A stretch of 33,841 nucleotides of DNA, from assembly GCA_013813435.1 (NCBI GenBank), contig JACCRS010000074.1:1-33841 (forward strand). The letters run 5' to 3'. Below the pieces are notes generated by a model, which saw nothing but the letters and a program-made list of their open reading frames with translations, was not told the origin of the DNA and ran no database searches. The translations under genes were made by a program, and so were the position numbers. Position 1 is the first letter of the stretch. Each line of letters begins with the position of its first letter. Of this stretch, positions 22,877 through 32,019 are shown piece by piece. This DNA comes from Gemmatimonadales bacterium. Its GTDB lineage: Bacteria > Gemmatimonadota > Gemmatimonadetes > Gemmatimonadales > GWC2-71-9.

Positions 22877-24177
22877 CCGAGGCGCGCGTGGCGTCCCGGA
22901 CTACGGTGGTATCGGAGCGGCTGTTTGCCGCCGCGCAACGGCTGCTGCCCGGCGGGGTAAACAGCCCGGTGCGGGCATTCAAGAGCGTCGGCGGGGTTCC
23001 TCGCTTCATGGTCCGGGGTGAAGGACCGTACCTGGTGGATGCCGACGACAACCGATATTTGGATCTGGTACTCTCGTGGGGCCCCCTCATTCTCGGCCAT
23101 GCCCACGAGGAGGTGGTTACCGCCCTGGTCGACGCGGCAGGGCAAGGAACCACTTTCGGCGCCCCTACCGAGCTCGAAATCCGGCTGGCGGAACGAGTGG
23201 TGGCCACGTTCCCATCAGTAGAGATGGTACGCTTTGTCAGCTCTGGTACCGAGGCACTGATGAGTGCAGTGCGGCTGGCCCGCGCGGCTACGGGGCGCCA
23301 GGCAATAGTGAAGTTCGATGGCTGCTATCACGGCCATTCGGATGCGCTGTTGGCCGCCGCCGGCTCCGGAGTAGCCACGCTGGGCTTGCCGGACTCTCCT
23401 GGCGTTACCGCCGCCACCGTGGCCGACACCCTGGTGGTGCCCTACAACGACCTCCCGGCGCTGAAATCACTGTTTGCCCAGCGCGGTAACGAGCTGGCTG
23501 CCGTGCTGGTGGAGCCGGTGGCCGGGAACATGGGAGTAGTTCCGCCGGTGCCGGGATTTCTCGAGGGGCTCAGGTCCCTCACCCGGCAGCACGGGACGCT
23601 CCTGGTGTTCGACGAGGTAATGACCGGCTGGCGGGTTCATCCCCAGGGTGCTCAGGTGCTGTATGGGATCGAGCCTGATCTGACCTGCCTGGGCAAAGTG
23701 ATCGGTGGCGGGCTTCCCGCAGCAGCCTTTGGCGGAAGACGGGAGCACATGGAGCTCATTGCTCCCGCGGGTCCGGTATATCAGGCGGGCACGCTGTCGG
23801 GCAATCCGCTGGCAATGGCAGCGGGACTGGCCACCCTGGAGGTGCTGTCCCGCCCCGGAATGTGGGAAAGGGCCGCGCAGTGGGCTGAAGATGCCGCGGC
23901 GGCGGTCAGCCGGGCCGCCGAAAGAGCCGGAGTGCCACTTACGGTTCAGGTGGCAGGCACGATGTTCACCCCATTCTTCACCGCGGAGCCGGTTCGAGAC
24001 TTCGCCGGCGCCAGAAGGTCGAATCGAGACGACTACGCTCGATTCTTCCACGCCATGCTCGAAGCCGGCGTATATCTGCCACCGTCCCCTTTCGAGGCCG
24101 CGTTCTCTTCCTCGGTCCACGGCGACTCCGAGCTCGAGGTGCTCGAGGCCGCGCTGGGAACCGCATGGCTGCGGTAG
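22873..24177 (+). CDS. hemL: Glutamate-1-semialdehyde 2,1-aminomutase
   Basis: A PLP enzyme that turns glutamate-1-semialdehyde into 5-aminolevulinate, so the organism uses the C5 (glutamyl-tRNA) route. Features are [20 protein letters not shown] near the N-terminus, the [14 protein letters not shown] loop, [10 protein letters not shown] and the cofactor lysine K275 in [11 protein letters not shown]. At 434 residues it matches the family. The ATG sits in the hemB stop (ATGA) and a longer open frame upstream was not used. It overlaps hemY by 13 bases. The preceding enzyme gene hemA is not in this window. Confidence 0.95.
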   Translation: MTEARVASRTTVVSERLFAAAQRLLPGGVNSPVRAFKSVGGVPRFMVRGEGPYLVDADDNRYLDLVLSWGPLILGHAHEEVVTALVDAAGQGTTFGAPTELEIRLAERVVATFPSVEMVRFVSSGTEALMSAVRLARAATGRQAIVKFDGCYHGHSDALLAAAGSGVATLGLPDSPGVTAATVADTLVVPYNDLPALKSLFAQRGNELAAVLVEPVAGNMGVVPPVPGFLEGLRSLTRQHGTLLVFDEVMTGWRVHPQGAQVLYGIEPDLTCLGKVIGGGLPAAAFGGRREHMELIAPAGPVYQAGTLSGNPLAMAAGLATLEVLSRPGMWERAAQWAEDAAAAVSRAAERAGVPLTVQVAGTMFTPFFTAEPVRDFAGARRSNRDDYARFFHAMLEAGVYLPPSPFEAAFSSSVHGDSELEVLEAALGTAWLR

Positions 24178-25589
24178 CCATTATTGGGGCCGGGCTCACC
24201 GGGTTGACGGCGGCGTTTCGGCTGAAGCAGCGAGGGAGCAGGGTAGTGGTGTACGAGGCCAGCGACAGGATAGGCGGATCCATCAAGTCTGTCCGGCGGG
24301 ATGGATATCTCGCCGAGCTCGGTCCCAGCTCGCTGGCTGCGCCGTCGGCGGCCGTCACCACCTTGCTGGCCGACCTCGGACTCGACGGGTCGAGGGTAAC
24401 AGCATCTCCCGCTGCCGGGAATCGATACATCGTTCGCAGGGGACGGCTCACCCGGCTTCCTATGGCTCCGGCCGAGCTGCTCACGTCCCGGCTTCTGTCA
24501 AACGGTGCCAAGCTGGCCATTTTCGGAGAGCCCCTGGTTGATGCGGGCGACTCTCCGCTGGAAGAAAGCATCGCTGCATTCGTTCGGCGGCGCTTCAACC
24601 AGGAGGTGCTCGACTACATCGTCAATCCTTTTATTGCCGGCATGTTCGCCGGAGACCCGGAGCAGCTCTCGGTGCGCCATGCAACCCCGAAGCTGCACGC
24701 GCTCGAGCGGACTCACGGATCGGTGATGAAGGCGCTGATGCAGATGATGAAGGCTCCACCGGGCGGCCCGGGAGGTGGAGGCATGGCAAAGCTGGTCTCC
24801 TTCCGGAGCGGGCTCCAGGAGATACCCGACGCCCTCGGGCGTGAGCTGAGCAGCGAAGTCCGGCTCCGGGCACCGGTCACCCAGCTACGCAAGGGAGACC
24901 GAGGGTGGACGGTAGGCGCGGCTTTTCAAACTCCCGAGCTGTTCGACGCGGTGGTCTACGCCGCCCCGGCCCACTGCCTGGACGAGGTCGACCTCGATCT
25001 CGTTGGGTCGGAGAAGCTCTCTACCCTGGCCAGCATATTTCACCCCCCGGTGGCGGTGGTGGCGCTCGGCTTCCGCCGCGATCAGTTGTCACACCCGCTC
25101 GACGGGTTCGGATTTCTCACCCCCGAGGTGGAGCGCAAGCGGGTTATGGGAGCGGTATTCTCGTCTTCGCTCTTCCCCGATCGGGCGCCGGAAGGCCACG
25201 TACTGGTGACGGCCTTCGTTGGCGGCACCCGTGATCCGGACCTGGTTCAGGCCGATCCTCAGACACTCACCGCCAGGGTGCTGGACGATCTGCGCTCACT
25301 GCTCGGCACCAGCGGAGAGCCAACTTTCCGCGCGGTCCAGGTCTGGCCCAAGGCGATTCCGCAGTACGTTCTCGGATATGGCCGGTTCAAGGAGATTGCC
25401 GAGGACGTGGAACGGCGGAATCCCGGATTGGTGCTGGCGGGTACCTACCGCGATGGTGTGTCGCTGGGAGACTCGATGGCTTCCGCTGAACAGGCCGCCG
25501 GCCGCGTGACCGAGTTCCTGGGCACCGATGGCCTGGCAACCGCGGGCCAGCAACCGGATCGAGGTAGTCCCGCCGCGGGGCCCGATTGA
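24165..25589 (+). CDS. hemY: FAD-dependent protoporphyrinogen oxidase, HemY type
   Basis: A 474-residue flavoprotein with the dinucleotide fold at the N-terminus ([20 protein letters not shown], then [15 protein letters not shown]). The substrate-domain block [15 protein letters not shown] and a C-terminal FAD-contact segment ([20 protein letters not shown]) follow. It would oxidise protoporphyrinogen IX to protoporphyrin IX with oxygen. Some HemY proteins act on coproporphyrinogen instead, but hemF in the same operon supports the classical order. It overlaps hemL by 13 bases and hemC by four (TTGA). Confidence 0.9.
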   Translation: MAAVAIIGAGLTGLTAAFRLKQRGSRVVVYEASDRIGGSIKSVRRDGYLAELGPSSLAAPSAAVTTLLADLGLDGSRVTASPAAGNRYIVRRGRLTRLPMAPAELLTSRLLSNGAKLAIFGEPLVDAGDSPLEESIAAFVRRRFNQEVLDYIVNPFIAGMFAGDPEQLSVRHATPKLHALERTHGSVMKALMQMMKAPPGGPGGGGMAKLVSFRSGLQEIPDALGRELSSEVRLRAPVTQLRKGDRGWTVGAAFQTPELFDAVVYAAPAHCLDEVDLDLVGSEKLSTLASIFHPPVAVVALGFRRDQLSHPLDGFGFLTPEVERKRVMGAVFSSSLFPDRAPEGHVLVTAFVGGTRDPDLVQADPQTLTARVLDDLRSLLGTSGEPTFRAVQVWPKAIPQYVLGYGRFKEIAEDVERRNPGLVLAGTYRDGVSLGDSMASAEQAAGRVTEFLGTDGLATAGQQPDRGSPAAGPD

Positions 25590-26563
25590 GCCGGCGCAGC
25601 GCTCTTCGGATCGGCACCCGCGGCAGCACTCTGGCCCTGTGGCAGACGGAGCGGGTGCGAGCGCAGTTGTTGGCTGCTGGTCAAGAGACCGAGCGGGTCG
25701 AGATCAAGACCACCGGTGATCTCACGCCCGACGTTCCTTTGGCACAGATCGGCAGCCGGGCTCTGTTTACCAAGCAGATAGACGACGCACTGCTGGAGCG
25801 CCGCATCGATCTCGCGGTTCACTCGCTGAAAGACCTGCCCACCGAGCTCCCTTCCGGAATTATCGTTGCCGCGATCAGCGAGCGGGAGGACGCCCGCGAC
25901 GCCCTGGTTGGACGAGGTCCGCTGCGCTGGAACGAGATTCCTGTCGGCGCAGTGATCGCAACCAGCAGCCTGCGCCGGCGGGCTCAACTCCTGAGCTCCC
26001 GCCCCGATCTCCGGGTGGCCGACGTGCGAGGTAACGTCGACAGCCGTCTGGCCAAGCTCGACGGGCGGGCCGACTGGACCGCTATCGTGCTGGCAACGGC
26101 GGGCCTGGTGAGACTGGGAATGGCCCATCGAATCGGTGAACGGCTTCCCCCAGGTGTGATGCTGCCCGCGCCGGGGCAGGGAGCACTCGCCGTCACGGTG
26201 CGGGCGGATGACGCTGCCGGGCGGGACCTGGTTCGCCAGGCGGTGCATCACCCGGCCACGGCGCTTCAGGTTGCAGCCGAGCGCGCTTTTCTCGGGCGAC
26301 TGGAGGGCGGCTGCCAGGTTCCGGTGGCAGCCTACGCCGATCGGTACAGCGAAGCGGGACGGTCAGGGCTTCAATTGCACGGGCGGGTCATATCGCTCAA
26401 CGGCGAGACCACCGTGGAAGGTCATTCTTCGGGACCAGCTGAGGACGAAGCGGGCGCGGCTTCTCTGGGTGCCGCTCTTGCCGAGCGTCTGCTGGCACAG
26501 GGCGCTGCCACGATCCTGGCTGAGGTACGCTCGGCGGTCATTCCCGGGGTGACCGAGCCCTGA
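25586..26563 (+). CDS. hemC: Hydroxymethylbilane synthase (porphobilinogen deaminase)
   Basis: Polymerises four porphobilinogens to hydroxymethylbilane. The 325-residue protein shows RIGTRGSTLALWQTERV, the AVHSLKDLPTELP active-site segment, SLRRRAQLL and DVRGNVDSRLAKLD. The dipyrromethane cofactor cysteine is C243 in LEGGCQVPVAAYA. The start is a TTG at 25586 overlapping the hemY stop. Its stop abuts hemD with no gap. Confidence 0.95.
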   Translation: MSRRSALRIGTRGSTLALWQTERVRAQLLAAGQETERVEIKTTGDLTPDVPLAQIGSRALFTKQIDDALLERRIDLAVHSLKDLPTELPSGIIVAAISEREDARDALVGRGPLRWNEIPVGAVIATSSLRRRAQLLSSRPDLRVADVRGNVDSRLAKLDGRADWTAIVLATAGLVRLGMAHRIGERLPPGVMLPAPGQGALAVTVRADDAAGRDLVRQAVHHPATALQVAAERAFLGRLEGGCQVPVAAYADRYSEAGRSGLQLHGRVISLNGETTVEGHSSGPAEDEAGAASLGAALAERLLAQGAATILAEVRSAVIPGVTEP

Positions 26564-27325
26564 ATGGAAAGAGTCGTGGTAACGGCGGCTGCCGGCAGCT
26601 TTCCCGGACTGGCTGAGGCGCTGAGAACGCTTGATGTCGCAGTAGAGGAGCACCCGCTGATTGAATTCCGGGCGCCACCGGACTGGGCGCCGCTGGACCT
26701 CGCCCTTGACCGGCTGAACTTTTACAGCGCAGTCGCCCTGACGTCTCCCCGCGCCGCGGCGGCCCTGTCAGAACGAATTGCACTCCGAGGAAACACACTC
26801 TGGCCCCGAGACAATCCTCCAGCGGTCTGGGCCGGGGGCGCCGCAACCGCCTCCGCCCTCAACGGCACGGTGGGCCCGGTATACACTCCCATTGAGAGAG
26901 CGCGCGCGCCGCTCGGGGTGGCGGAAACGCTGGCTCGGGCCATGCTCGAGGCCCAGGTGGCCGGGCCGGTGCTCTTTCCCTGCGGCAACAGCCGCCGCGA
27001 CGAGCTGCCGGAGCGGCTCCGCCAGAGGGGAATTCCGGTGGATGAAGTCGTATGCTACATATCGGTTCTGGCCAGCGAGCCGGCTGCGCGGTTCGCCGCC
27101 GGGCGCGGGGGCGTGCTGGTTGTGGCCAGCCCCAGCGTAGCACAGTTACTGATCCGCGCCTGCTCTCCCCACTCGAGACCCGATCTGGTGGCGGCCGGAC
27201 CGACCACGGCGGACTCGGCGCGAGCCTCAGGCTGGGCACCAGCCGGCGTAGCTGCGCACCCTACGGCAGACTCGGTGGTGGCGGCGGTTCGCGCGGTACT
27301 GGCCCGGCGCTCCTCTCATGAGTGA
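26564..27325 (+). CDS. hemD: Uroporphyrinogen-III synthase
   Basis: Cyclises hydroxymethylbilane to uroporphyrinogen III. This family is poorly conserved. The 253-residue protein shows the expected two-domain pattern: VVVTAAAGSFPGLAEALR at the start, the FYSAVALTSPRAAAAL segment, then VLFPCGNSRRDELPERLRQR and the late VAAGPTTADSARASGW motif. Position directly after hemC and before hemE supports the call strongly. It overlaps hemE by eight bases. Confidence 0.88.
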   Translation: MERVVVTAAAGSFPGLAEALRTLDVAVEEHPLIEFRAPPDWAPLDLALDRLNFYSAVALTSPRAAAALSERIALRGNTLWPRDNPPAVWAGGAATASALNGTVGPVYTPIERARAPLGVAETLARAMLEAQVAGPVLFPCGNSRRDELPERLRQRGIPVDEVVCYISVLASEPAARFAAGRGGVLVVASPSVAQLLIRACSPHSRPDLVAAGPTTADSARASGWAPAGVAAHPTADSVVAAVRAVLARRSSHE

Positions 27326-28349
27326 CCTGTTTCTCCAGGCCTGCCGGAGGGAGCCGGTGGAACGGCCACCGGTGTGGATGATGCGGCAGGCGGGCCGCTA
27401 CCTGCCGGAGTACCGGGCAGTTCGAAAGCGGGCCGACTTTCTCACCATGGTGGGAACACCGGAGCTGGCAGTGGAGGTCACGCTCCAGCCGGTGGACCTG
27501 ATCGGGGTCGACGCCGCGATCATCTTCAGCGATATCCTCGTCGTGCCGCAGGCGATGGGAATGACCCTCAGCGTCGAGGACGGCGTCGGTCCGCGCTTTC
27601 ACCACCCGCTGCGCGCCGCGGGCGACTTCGAGCGGCTGCGGGATGTGGCTCCTGAGGATGGCCTCGGGTATGTGCTCGATGCGTTGCGGCTGGCGCGGCG
27701 AGAGCTGGCGGGCCGGGTTCCGTTGATCGGCTTTGCCGGCGCGCCCTGGACGCTGATGGCCTACATGATCGAAGGTGGCGGGTCGAAATCCTTCAGCCTG
27801 GCCAAGAGGCTGCTGGTCGAGGACCCACCCCGGGCGCACGGGCTGTTGGGCCGGCTGGCGGATGCCGTAGGAAGCTTTCTGGTCGCACAGGTGGAAGCCG
27901 GCGCACAGGCAGTGCAGCTGTTCGACTCCTGGTCCGGAGCGGTGGGACCACAAGATTTTCGGGAGTTCGTTCTTCCATACCTGGGCCGGGCCGCGCGCCT
28001 GGCCCGGACCGCGGGAGCACCGGTCATCGTCTTCGCGCCCGGCTCCGGCTGGGCCCTGGAGGAGATCGCCGCCGAAACGGAGGCCGACGTGCTGGGCATC
28101 GATTGGCAGACCGACGCGGGCGATGCCCGGCGACGCATCCCCCCGACACGCGTCGCCCTGCAAGGCAACCTCGATCCCTGCTGGTTGTATGCGCCACCGG
28201 CGGTTATCCGCGAGCGCACCCACCGGATGCTGGATGACTTCGGAGGCAGGGGTCACATTGCCAACCTGGGGCACGGCATCCTGCCCGATGTGCCGGTAAG
28301 TCACGCCCAAGCGTTCGTGGACGCGGTGCAGCAATGGCGAGCCCGGTGA
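27318..28349 (+). CDS. hemE: Uroporphyrinogen decarboxylase
   Basis: Removes four carboxyl groups from uroporphyrinogen III to give coproporphyrinogen III. The 343-residue protein has the signature PPVWMMRQAGRYLPEYRAVR, the active-site segment IIFSDILVVPQAMGM, LIGFAGAPWTLMAYMIEGGG, and closes with the conserved NLGHGILPDVP. It overlaps hemD (8 bases) and hemF (16 bases). Confidence 0.96.
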   Translation: MSDLFLQACRREPVERPPVWMMRQAGRYLPEYRAVRKRADFLTMVGTPELAVEVTLQPVDLIGVDAAIIFSDILVVPQAMGMTLSVEDGVGPRFHHPLRAAGDFERLRDVAPEDGLGYVLDALRLARRELAGRVPLIGFAGAPWTLMAYMIEGGGSKSFSLAKRLLVEDPPRAHGLLGRLADAVGSFLVAQVEAGAQAVQLFDSWSGAVGPQDFREFVLPYLGRAARLARTAGAPVIVFAPGSGWALEEIAAETEADVLGIDWQTDAGDARRRIPPTRVALQGNLDPCWLYAPPAVIRERTHRMLDDFGGRGHIANLGHGILPDVPVSHAQAFVDAVQQWRAR

Positions 28350-29293
28350 GCCCACCAACCGAACTCCGGGAACAGGTGAGCTCCTGGGTCGAGCGCCTGC
28401 ATGAGGAGACCACCGGCTTCTTCACCGTGCTCGACCGCGGCGGTTCCTTTCGGGAGGACCGATGGGAGAGGCCCGGCGGCGGTGGCGGGGTGAGCCGGGT
28501 GCTCACCGGCGGCGGAACCTACGAAAAGGCCGGGGTAAATCGCTCGGCGGTGGAAGGAGTCCTGGACCCGTCGCTGGCGCACCGGATCGGCGCGCGAGCG
28601 GCGGGCATCGAGCCGCTGAACTTCTTCGTGACCGGCCTCAGTTTGGTGGCCCATCCCCGCAGTCCGCTGGTGCCCACGGTCCACCTGAATGTGCGCTACT
28701 TCGAGATCACCAACTCCTCCGGCAAGCGGGTAGATGCCTGGTTCGGTGGGGGAACCGACCTCACGCCGACGTATCCCTTTCCCGAGGACGCGGCTCACTT
28801 TCACCGGGCCCTCGAGGCTGAGTGCCGGCGTCATCACCCGGATTTTTACTCCCGGTTCAAGACCTGGTGCGATCACTACTTCGTGAATACCCACCGGGGT
28901 GAAGAGCGGCGCGGAATCGGTGGAATCTTCTTCGACCACCTGCGGGATGGCGAAGGCGGGCTCGGGCTGTCACAGCTTCTGGAGTTTGCCCAGGGAGTGG
29001 GAGGCATCCTGCCTGAGGCGTACAGCAGCATCGTGGAGCGCCGGCGCGATCTGCCGTTTGGTGAGCGGGAGCGCCACTTTCAGCTGGTGCGCAGGGGGCG
29101 GTACGCCGAGTTCAACCTGGTGCACGACAGGGGCACGCTGTTCGGCCTGCATACCGGGGCCCGAATCGAGAGCGTGCTGATGAGCCTGCCGCCGCTGGCC
29201 GCGTGGGATTATTCGCCCGAGTACCCGGCCGGCTCCTTTGAGGCGGAGCTGATGGCCATGCTCGAACCGCGAGATTGGGCGGCTGATTTCTAG
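28334..29293 (+). CDS. hemF: Oxygen-dependent coproporphyrinogen-III oxidase
   Basis: Oxidatively decarboxylates coproporphyrinogen III to protoporphyrinogen IX using O2. The 319-residue protein has PTVHLNVRYFEI, the signature WFGGGTDLTPTYPFPEDAAH, GIGGIFFDHL and the C-terminal GARIESVLMSLPP block. No Fe-S cysteines are seen, so this is HemF and not HemN. With hemY it marks the aerobic protoporphyrin route. It is the last gene of the haem operon; ferrochelatase is not in the window. Confidence 0.96.
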   Translation: MASPVSPPTELREQVSSWVERLHEETTGFFTVLDRGGSFREDRWERPGGGGGVSRVLTGGGTYEKAGVNRSAVEGVLDPSLAHRIGARAAGIEPLNFFVTGLSLVAHPRSPLVPTVHLNVRYFEITNSSGKRVDAWFGGGTDLTPTYPFPEDAAHFHRALEAECRRHHPDFYSRFKTWCDHYFVNTHRGEERRGIGGIFFDHLRDGEGGLGLSQLLEFAQGVGGILPEAYSSIVERRRDLPFGERERHFQLVRRGRYAEFNLVHDRGTLFGLHTGARIESVLMSLPPLAAWDYSPEYPAGSFEAELMAMLEPRDWAADF

Positions 29294-29303
29294 AAAGCAA
29301 CTG

Positions 29304-29335
29304 CTAACACGAAAGCACGAAAGCACGAAAGTTAG
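29304..29335 (+). repeat. Triple CACGAAAG tandem repeat flanked by CTAAC/GTTAG
   Basis: Three exact copies of the octamer CACGAAAG run from 29308 to 29331. CTAAC (29304-29308) and GTTAG (29331-29335) on the two sides form an inverted pair. It sits in the 78-base gap between hemF and the DinB-like gene. Function unknown. Confidence 0.7.
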
Positions 29336-29371
29336 AGGTCAGGCACCAACCATTCCAGCCGGAGCGCTGCC

Positions 29372-29908
29372 ATGAGATCTGTTTTTCTTGCCCTCGCCAC
29401 CCTCACTACCTTCGGATCATTCACCCCAGTGCGAGCACAGGAGGGAGCTTCCGCCAGCCCGGCGGTGGGTACCGCCCGCATGCTGTGGGAGCCGATGATC
29501 GGCTACATAACGGCTGCCGCCGAGGAGCTGCCCGAGTCCACCTGGGCTTACAGGCCGACGCCGGAGGTACGCAGCTTTGGCCAGCTGATCGGCCACGTGG
29601 CCGGGGCTCAGTATCTCATCTGTGCCGCTGCTTTGGGTGATCCGCCACGGAATGAGGACGACATCGAGAAGACCAGGAAGACCAAGGTCGAGCTGGTGAC
29701 CGCGCTCAAGGCGTCCACCCAGTACTGCACCCGGGCCTATGCTCAGACGGATCAGGCGGCGCGGGGCAAGACCAAGCTGTTCGGCGGGGAGCGTACCCGC
29801 CTGTTTGCGCTGGGTCTGAACGCCACGCACGATGCGGAGCACTACGGGAATATTGTGACGTACCTGCGCATCAACAAAATCGTTCCCCCGTCGAGCCGCC
29901 GGCAGTGA
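29372..29908 (+). CDS. Secreted DinB-family protein
   Basis: A 178-residue exported protein: signal MRSVFLALATLTTFGSFTPV with cleavage after VRAQ. A four-helix DinB-like domain follows, with histidines at the metal-binding places (FGQLIGHVAGAQ, then THDAEHYG). DinB-like proteins are metal-dependent helical bundles, some acting as thiol transferases. The function of the secreted ones is unknown. It is a single gene 78 bases after hemF, so it may or may not be read from that operon. Confidence 0.78.
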   Translation: MRSVFLALATLTTFGSFTPVRAQEGASASPAVGTARMLWEPMIGYITAAAEELPESTWAYRPTPEVRSFGQLIGHVAGAQYLICAAALGDPPRNEDDIEKTRKTKVELVTALKASTQYCTRAYAQTDQAARGKTKLFGGERTRLFALGLNATHDAEHYGNIVTYLRINKIVPPSSRRQ

Positions 29909-30133
29909 GCAGCGATCTTTAAAAACGCCTCCCCGGGTCCACTGCGTGCCGGTCCATTTCGAGTCACCCTTTTCCCGTGAGCCCAGCCACATCTCGTAAC
30001 TGCGGTCGGGTCCAATATTTTCCGCGTCCTCTGAGTTGTTGTCTGTTGATGTGGAGCATCGTCCGGGCGTTAGCTCCTTACGAGTTGATGCCCGGCGTGT
30101 GCTACATGCTGCGGTTCGCCGGGGAGGATCAGT

Positions 30134-30529
30134 TTGCCTAAAGCCGTTGTGGGGGATGGGATTGATAAAGAGGCCAGGCGTATTGTCCTCGTTGTAGATG
30201 ACGAGCCAATCGTGCGCAATTTTATGAAGCGCGTGCTTGCGGGTGAAGGTTACAACGTGCTCAGCGCCACCAACGGTCGGGAGGCGTTGGCTCTTGTGGA
30301 GGTGGGCGCGATCGATCTGGTGGTCACCGACATCATGATGCCCGAGCTGGACGGCCTAAAACTCGGAGCGCTGATCTCCCAGCTCCCGCTGGCGCCACCG
30401 GTCATATATGTGTCAGCCAGCGACCGCCCACCCGCCGGTATGGGGGATTGGTATCTGCAGAAGCCCTTTAGTGCCGCTGATTTGATCCGAATGGCGGGGG
30501 AGATTCTCTCTCGCAGCAATTCTTCGTGA
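30134..30529 (+). CDS. Stand-alone response-regulator receiver (CheY-like)
   Basis: A 131-residue single receiver domain with the full phosphorylation set: acidic pair D22-D23, phospho-acceptor D66 (VVTDIMMPELDG), S94 (YVSASDRP) and K110 (LQKPFS). No output domain is present, so it works through protein contacts or as a phosphate relay. The start is a TTG at 30134 with a strong GGGGAGG box. No histidine kinase lies nearby. The 225 bases upstream hold no gene and no recognised RNA. Confidence 0.88.
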   Translation: MPKAVVGDGIDKEARRIVLVVDDEPIVRNFMKRVLAGEGYNVLSATNGREALALVEVGAIDLVVTDIMMPELDGLKLGALISQLPLAPPVIYVSASDRPPAGMGDWYLQKPFSAADLIRMAGEILSRSNSS

Positions 30530-30783
30530 ACCATGGGGCTAGGGGGCGGCGGATTCGTAACCGGTCCGGGACGGCAGAAGACGGGTGCAACCTGTCCGTC
30601 ACGCATGCGTCGTTGCGCAGCTAGGGCCAGACGGACCTTCGCGCTGGCGATTGTCCCAAGACGGCGAGCGGATTGGTTCAGATGCCGGATTGCCCAGCTG
30701 GACCCTTCGCCGCCGTCCTGCATCGAGCGCGGCCTTGGTTTGGGCAGAGATGGCCCCGGATTCGTGCTCAGTGACCATGGCTA

Positions 30784-31302
30784 TTATCGGTCCAGTACCC
30801 GGCGGCGTTGCGAGCCTCGGCAGAGGCGATTGGTGCCATCACGATTCCGGCCTCGATTGGTGCTCGCATTCCGCTGGCCCAGCTGGCCGAAATCCGCCTG
30901 GAGGCGGGGCCGGTCCAGGTTAACCGGGAGCGAGCTCAACGACTGGTCGTCATCCAAGCGAATGTGCGCGGCCGAGACCTCGGCGGCGTTGCCCGTGAGG
31001 TTCAGCAAGCCCCAGGGAGCAGGCTGAAGCTCCCTCCAGGCACTTTCCTGACCTACGGTGGCGAGTTCGAGAACCAGGCGCGAGCTATGGCTCGGCTCCG
31101 CCTTGTAGTGCCGATCTCGATAGCGCTGATAACGGTTCTTCTATGCATCTCGCTTCGGTCCTGGAAACTCGCTGGATTGGTCCTCGTCAATCTGCCGTTC
31201 GCGGCGGTTGGTGGCGTGCTCGGGCTCTGGGTACGGATCTCCACTTCAGTGTGTCGGCCTCGGTCACCTTTATCGCCTTGTTCGGGGTAGCCGTCCTGAA
31301 CG
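30784..31302 (+). pseudogene. Fragment of a heavy-metal RND efflux pump (CusA/CzcA type), frameshifted
   Basis: About 170 codons from the middle of a roughly 1000-residue pump. One frame reads VQYPAALRASAEAIGAITIP, GARIPLAQLAEIRLEAGPVQ and NVRGRDLGG, up to a membrane helix with LVLVNLPFAAVGGVLGLWVR. Near 31236 the match moves to another frame as LHFSVSASVTFIALFGVAVL. No start region or C-terminal half is present. This is a decayed remnant joined to a P-type ATPase fragment. The upstream gap 30530-30783 shows nothing else recognisable. Confidence 0.75.
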
Positions 31303-31310
31303 GCCCCGGA

Positions 31311-31799
31311 GCCGGGCACCCTTCGCGTCTACCTGGAAATCAGCCGATGGCTCGCACGGTTTCCTCGCTCTAAGTGATCAGGTGCGAGAGACCGCAGTAG
31401 CGGTGATACAGCGGCTCCATCATCTCGGTATCCGACCCATCGTGATGCTGACTGGTGATGGGGCCGCTGCCGCGCAGGCCGTGGGTAAGGTTCTTGGGGT
31501 GGATCAAGTGCGCTGGCGCCTTCTGCCCCAAGACAAGGTCGAAGCAGTCTGGGAATTTGCGCACCGCGTTCGGAGGGGTCGCGATGCTGGGCGATGGCGT
31601 CAACGACGCGCCCGCACTCGCCGAGGCGACCGTGGGGCTGGCACATCGCCCTGGCGTTGGGCTCAAGCTTGCCCTCGCTGCCGGCGCGATCCTGGGCGTT
31701 GTCAGCCTGGCTGTGGCTGTGTTGGTGGGCGACATGGGTGGGTCGCTGGTGGTCACGATGAACGCTCTGCGGTTGGCCAGAGTGCGGAGCGAAGGGTGA
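31311..31799 (+). pseudogene. Fragment of a P1B-type metal-transporting ATPase, frameshifted and internally deleted
   Basis: The C-terminal part of a heavy-metal ATPase. One frame carries FLALSDQVRETAVAVIQRLH and GIRPIVMLTGDGAAAAQAVG. Near 31567 the match shifts to another frame with FGGVAMLGDGVNDAPALAEA, the hinge motif of P-type ATPases. The segment after ATVGLA jumps straight to the last membrane helices (AVLVGDMGGSLVVTMNALRL), so roughly 80 residues are missing. The phosphorylation site and transport domain are absent. It cannot encode a working pump. The 31800-31958 stretch that follows holds no recognised gene. Confidence 0.75.
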
Positions 31800-31958
31800 G
31801 CAGCTGACTAGACCGCACCAAGACTCCTCCGCTACTTCGGCAGTCGCCAAAGCGGATTTCACCCTCCGTTCGACTCCGCACAGGCAGTAGACGAACCCCT
31901 GCATGGGCACCAGCCGGAGTTCGATGGTTGCTCCCGCGCACCACCGAGAAGCCAGGCC

Positions 31959-31990
31959 TTGACTCTATACCTAGGTATAGGGTTGATATT
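31959..31990 (+). promoter_or_regulatory. MerR-type promoter with palindromic operator
   Basis: TTGACT (-35, 31959-31964) and GATATT (-10, 31985-31990) are 20 bases apart, the overlong spacing used by MerR regulators. The spacer holds a perfect 16-base palindrome, CTATACCTAGGTATAG (31965-31980). It precedes the merR-like gene, which points to self-regulation of the whole set. Confidence 0.75.
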
Positions 31991-32019
31991 GAAGCCACAT
32001 CGATAGGGAGGCATTGACG

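Noticed and set aside
27261-28358. Long open frame (365 codons) on the minus strand opposite hemE
   Set aside because: It lies entirely over hemE and its neighbours, has a composition typical of antisense shadows in high-GC DNA and shows no domain; hemE is certain.
29909-30133. Possible small RNA or tRNA in the gap before the receiver gene
   Set aside because: Only a short GGGC/GCCC inverted repeat is visible; no conserved RNA pattern was recognised.
30533-31027. 164-codon plus-strand frame after the receiver gene
   Set aside because: Its 3' part overlaps the RND pump fragment in a different frame; the product is Arg-rich without a domain.
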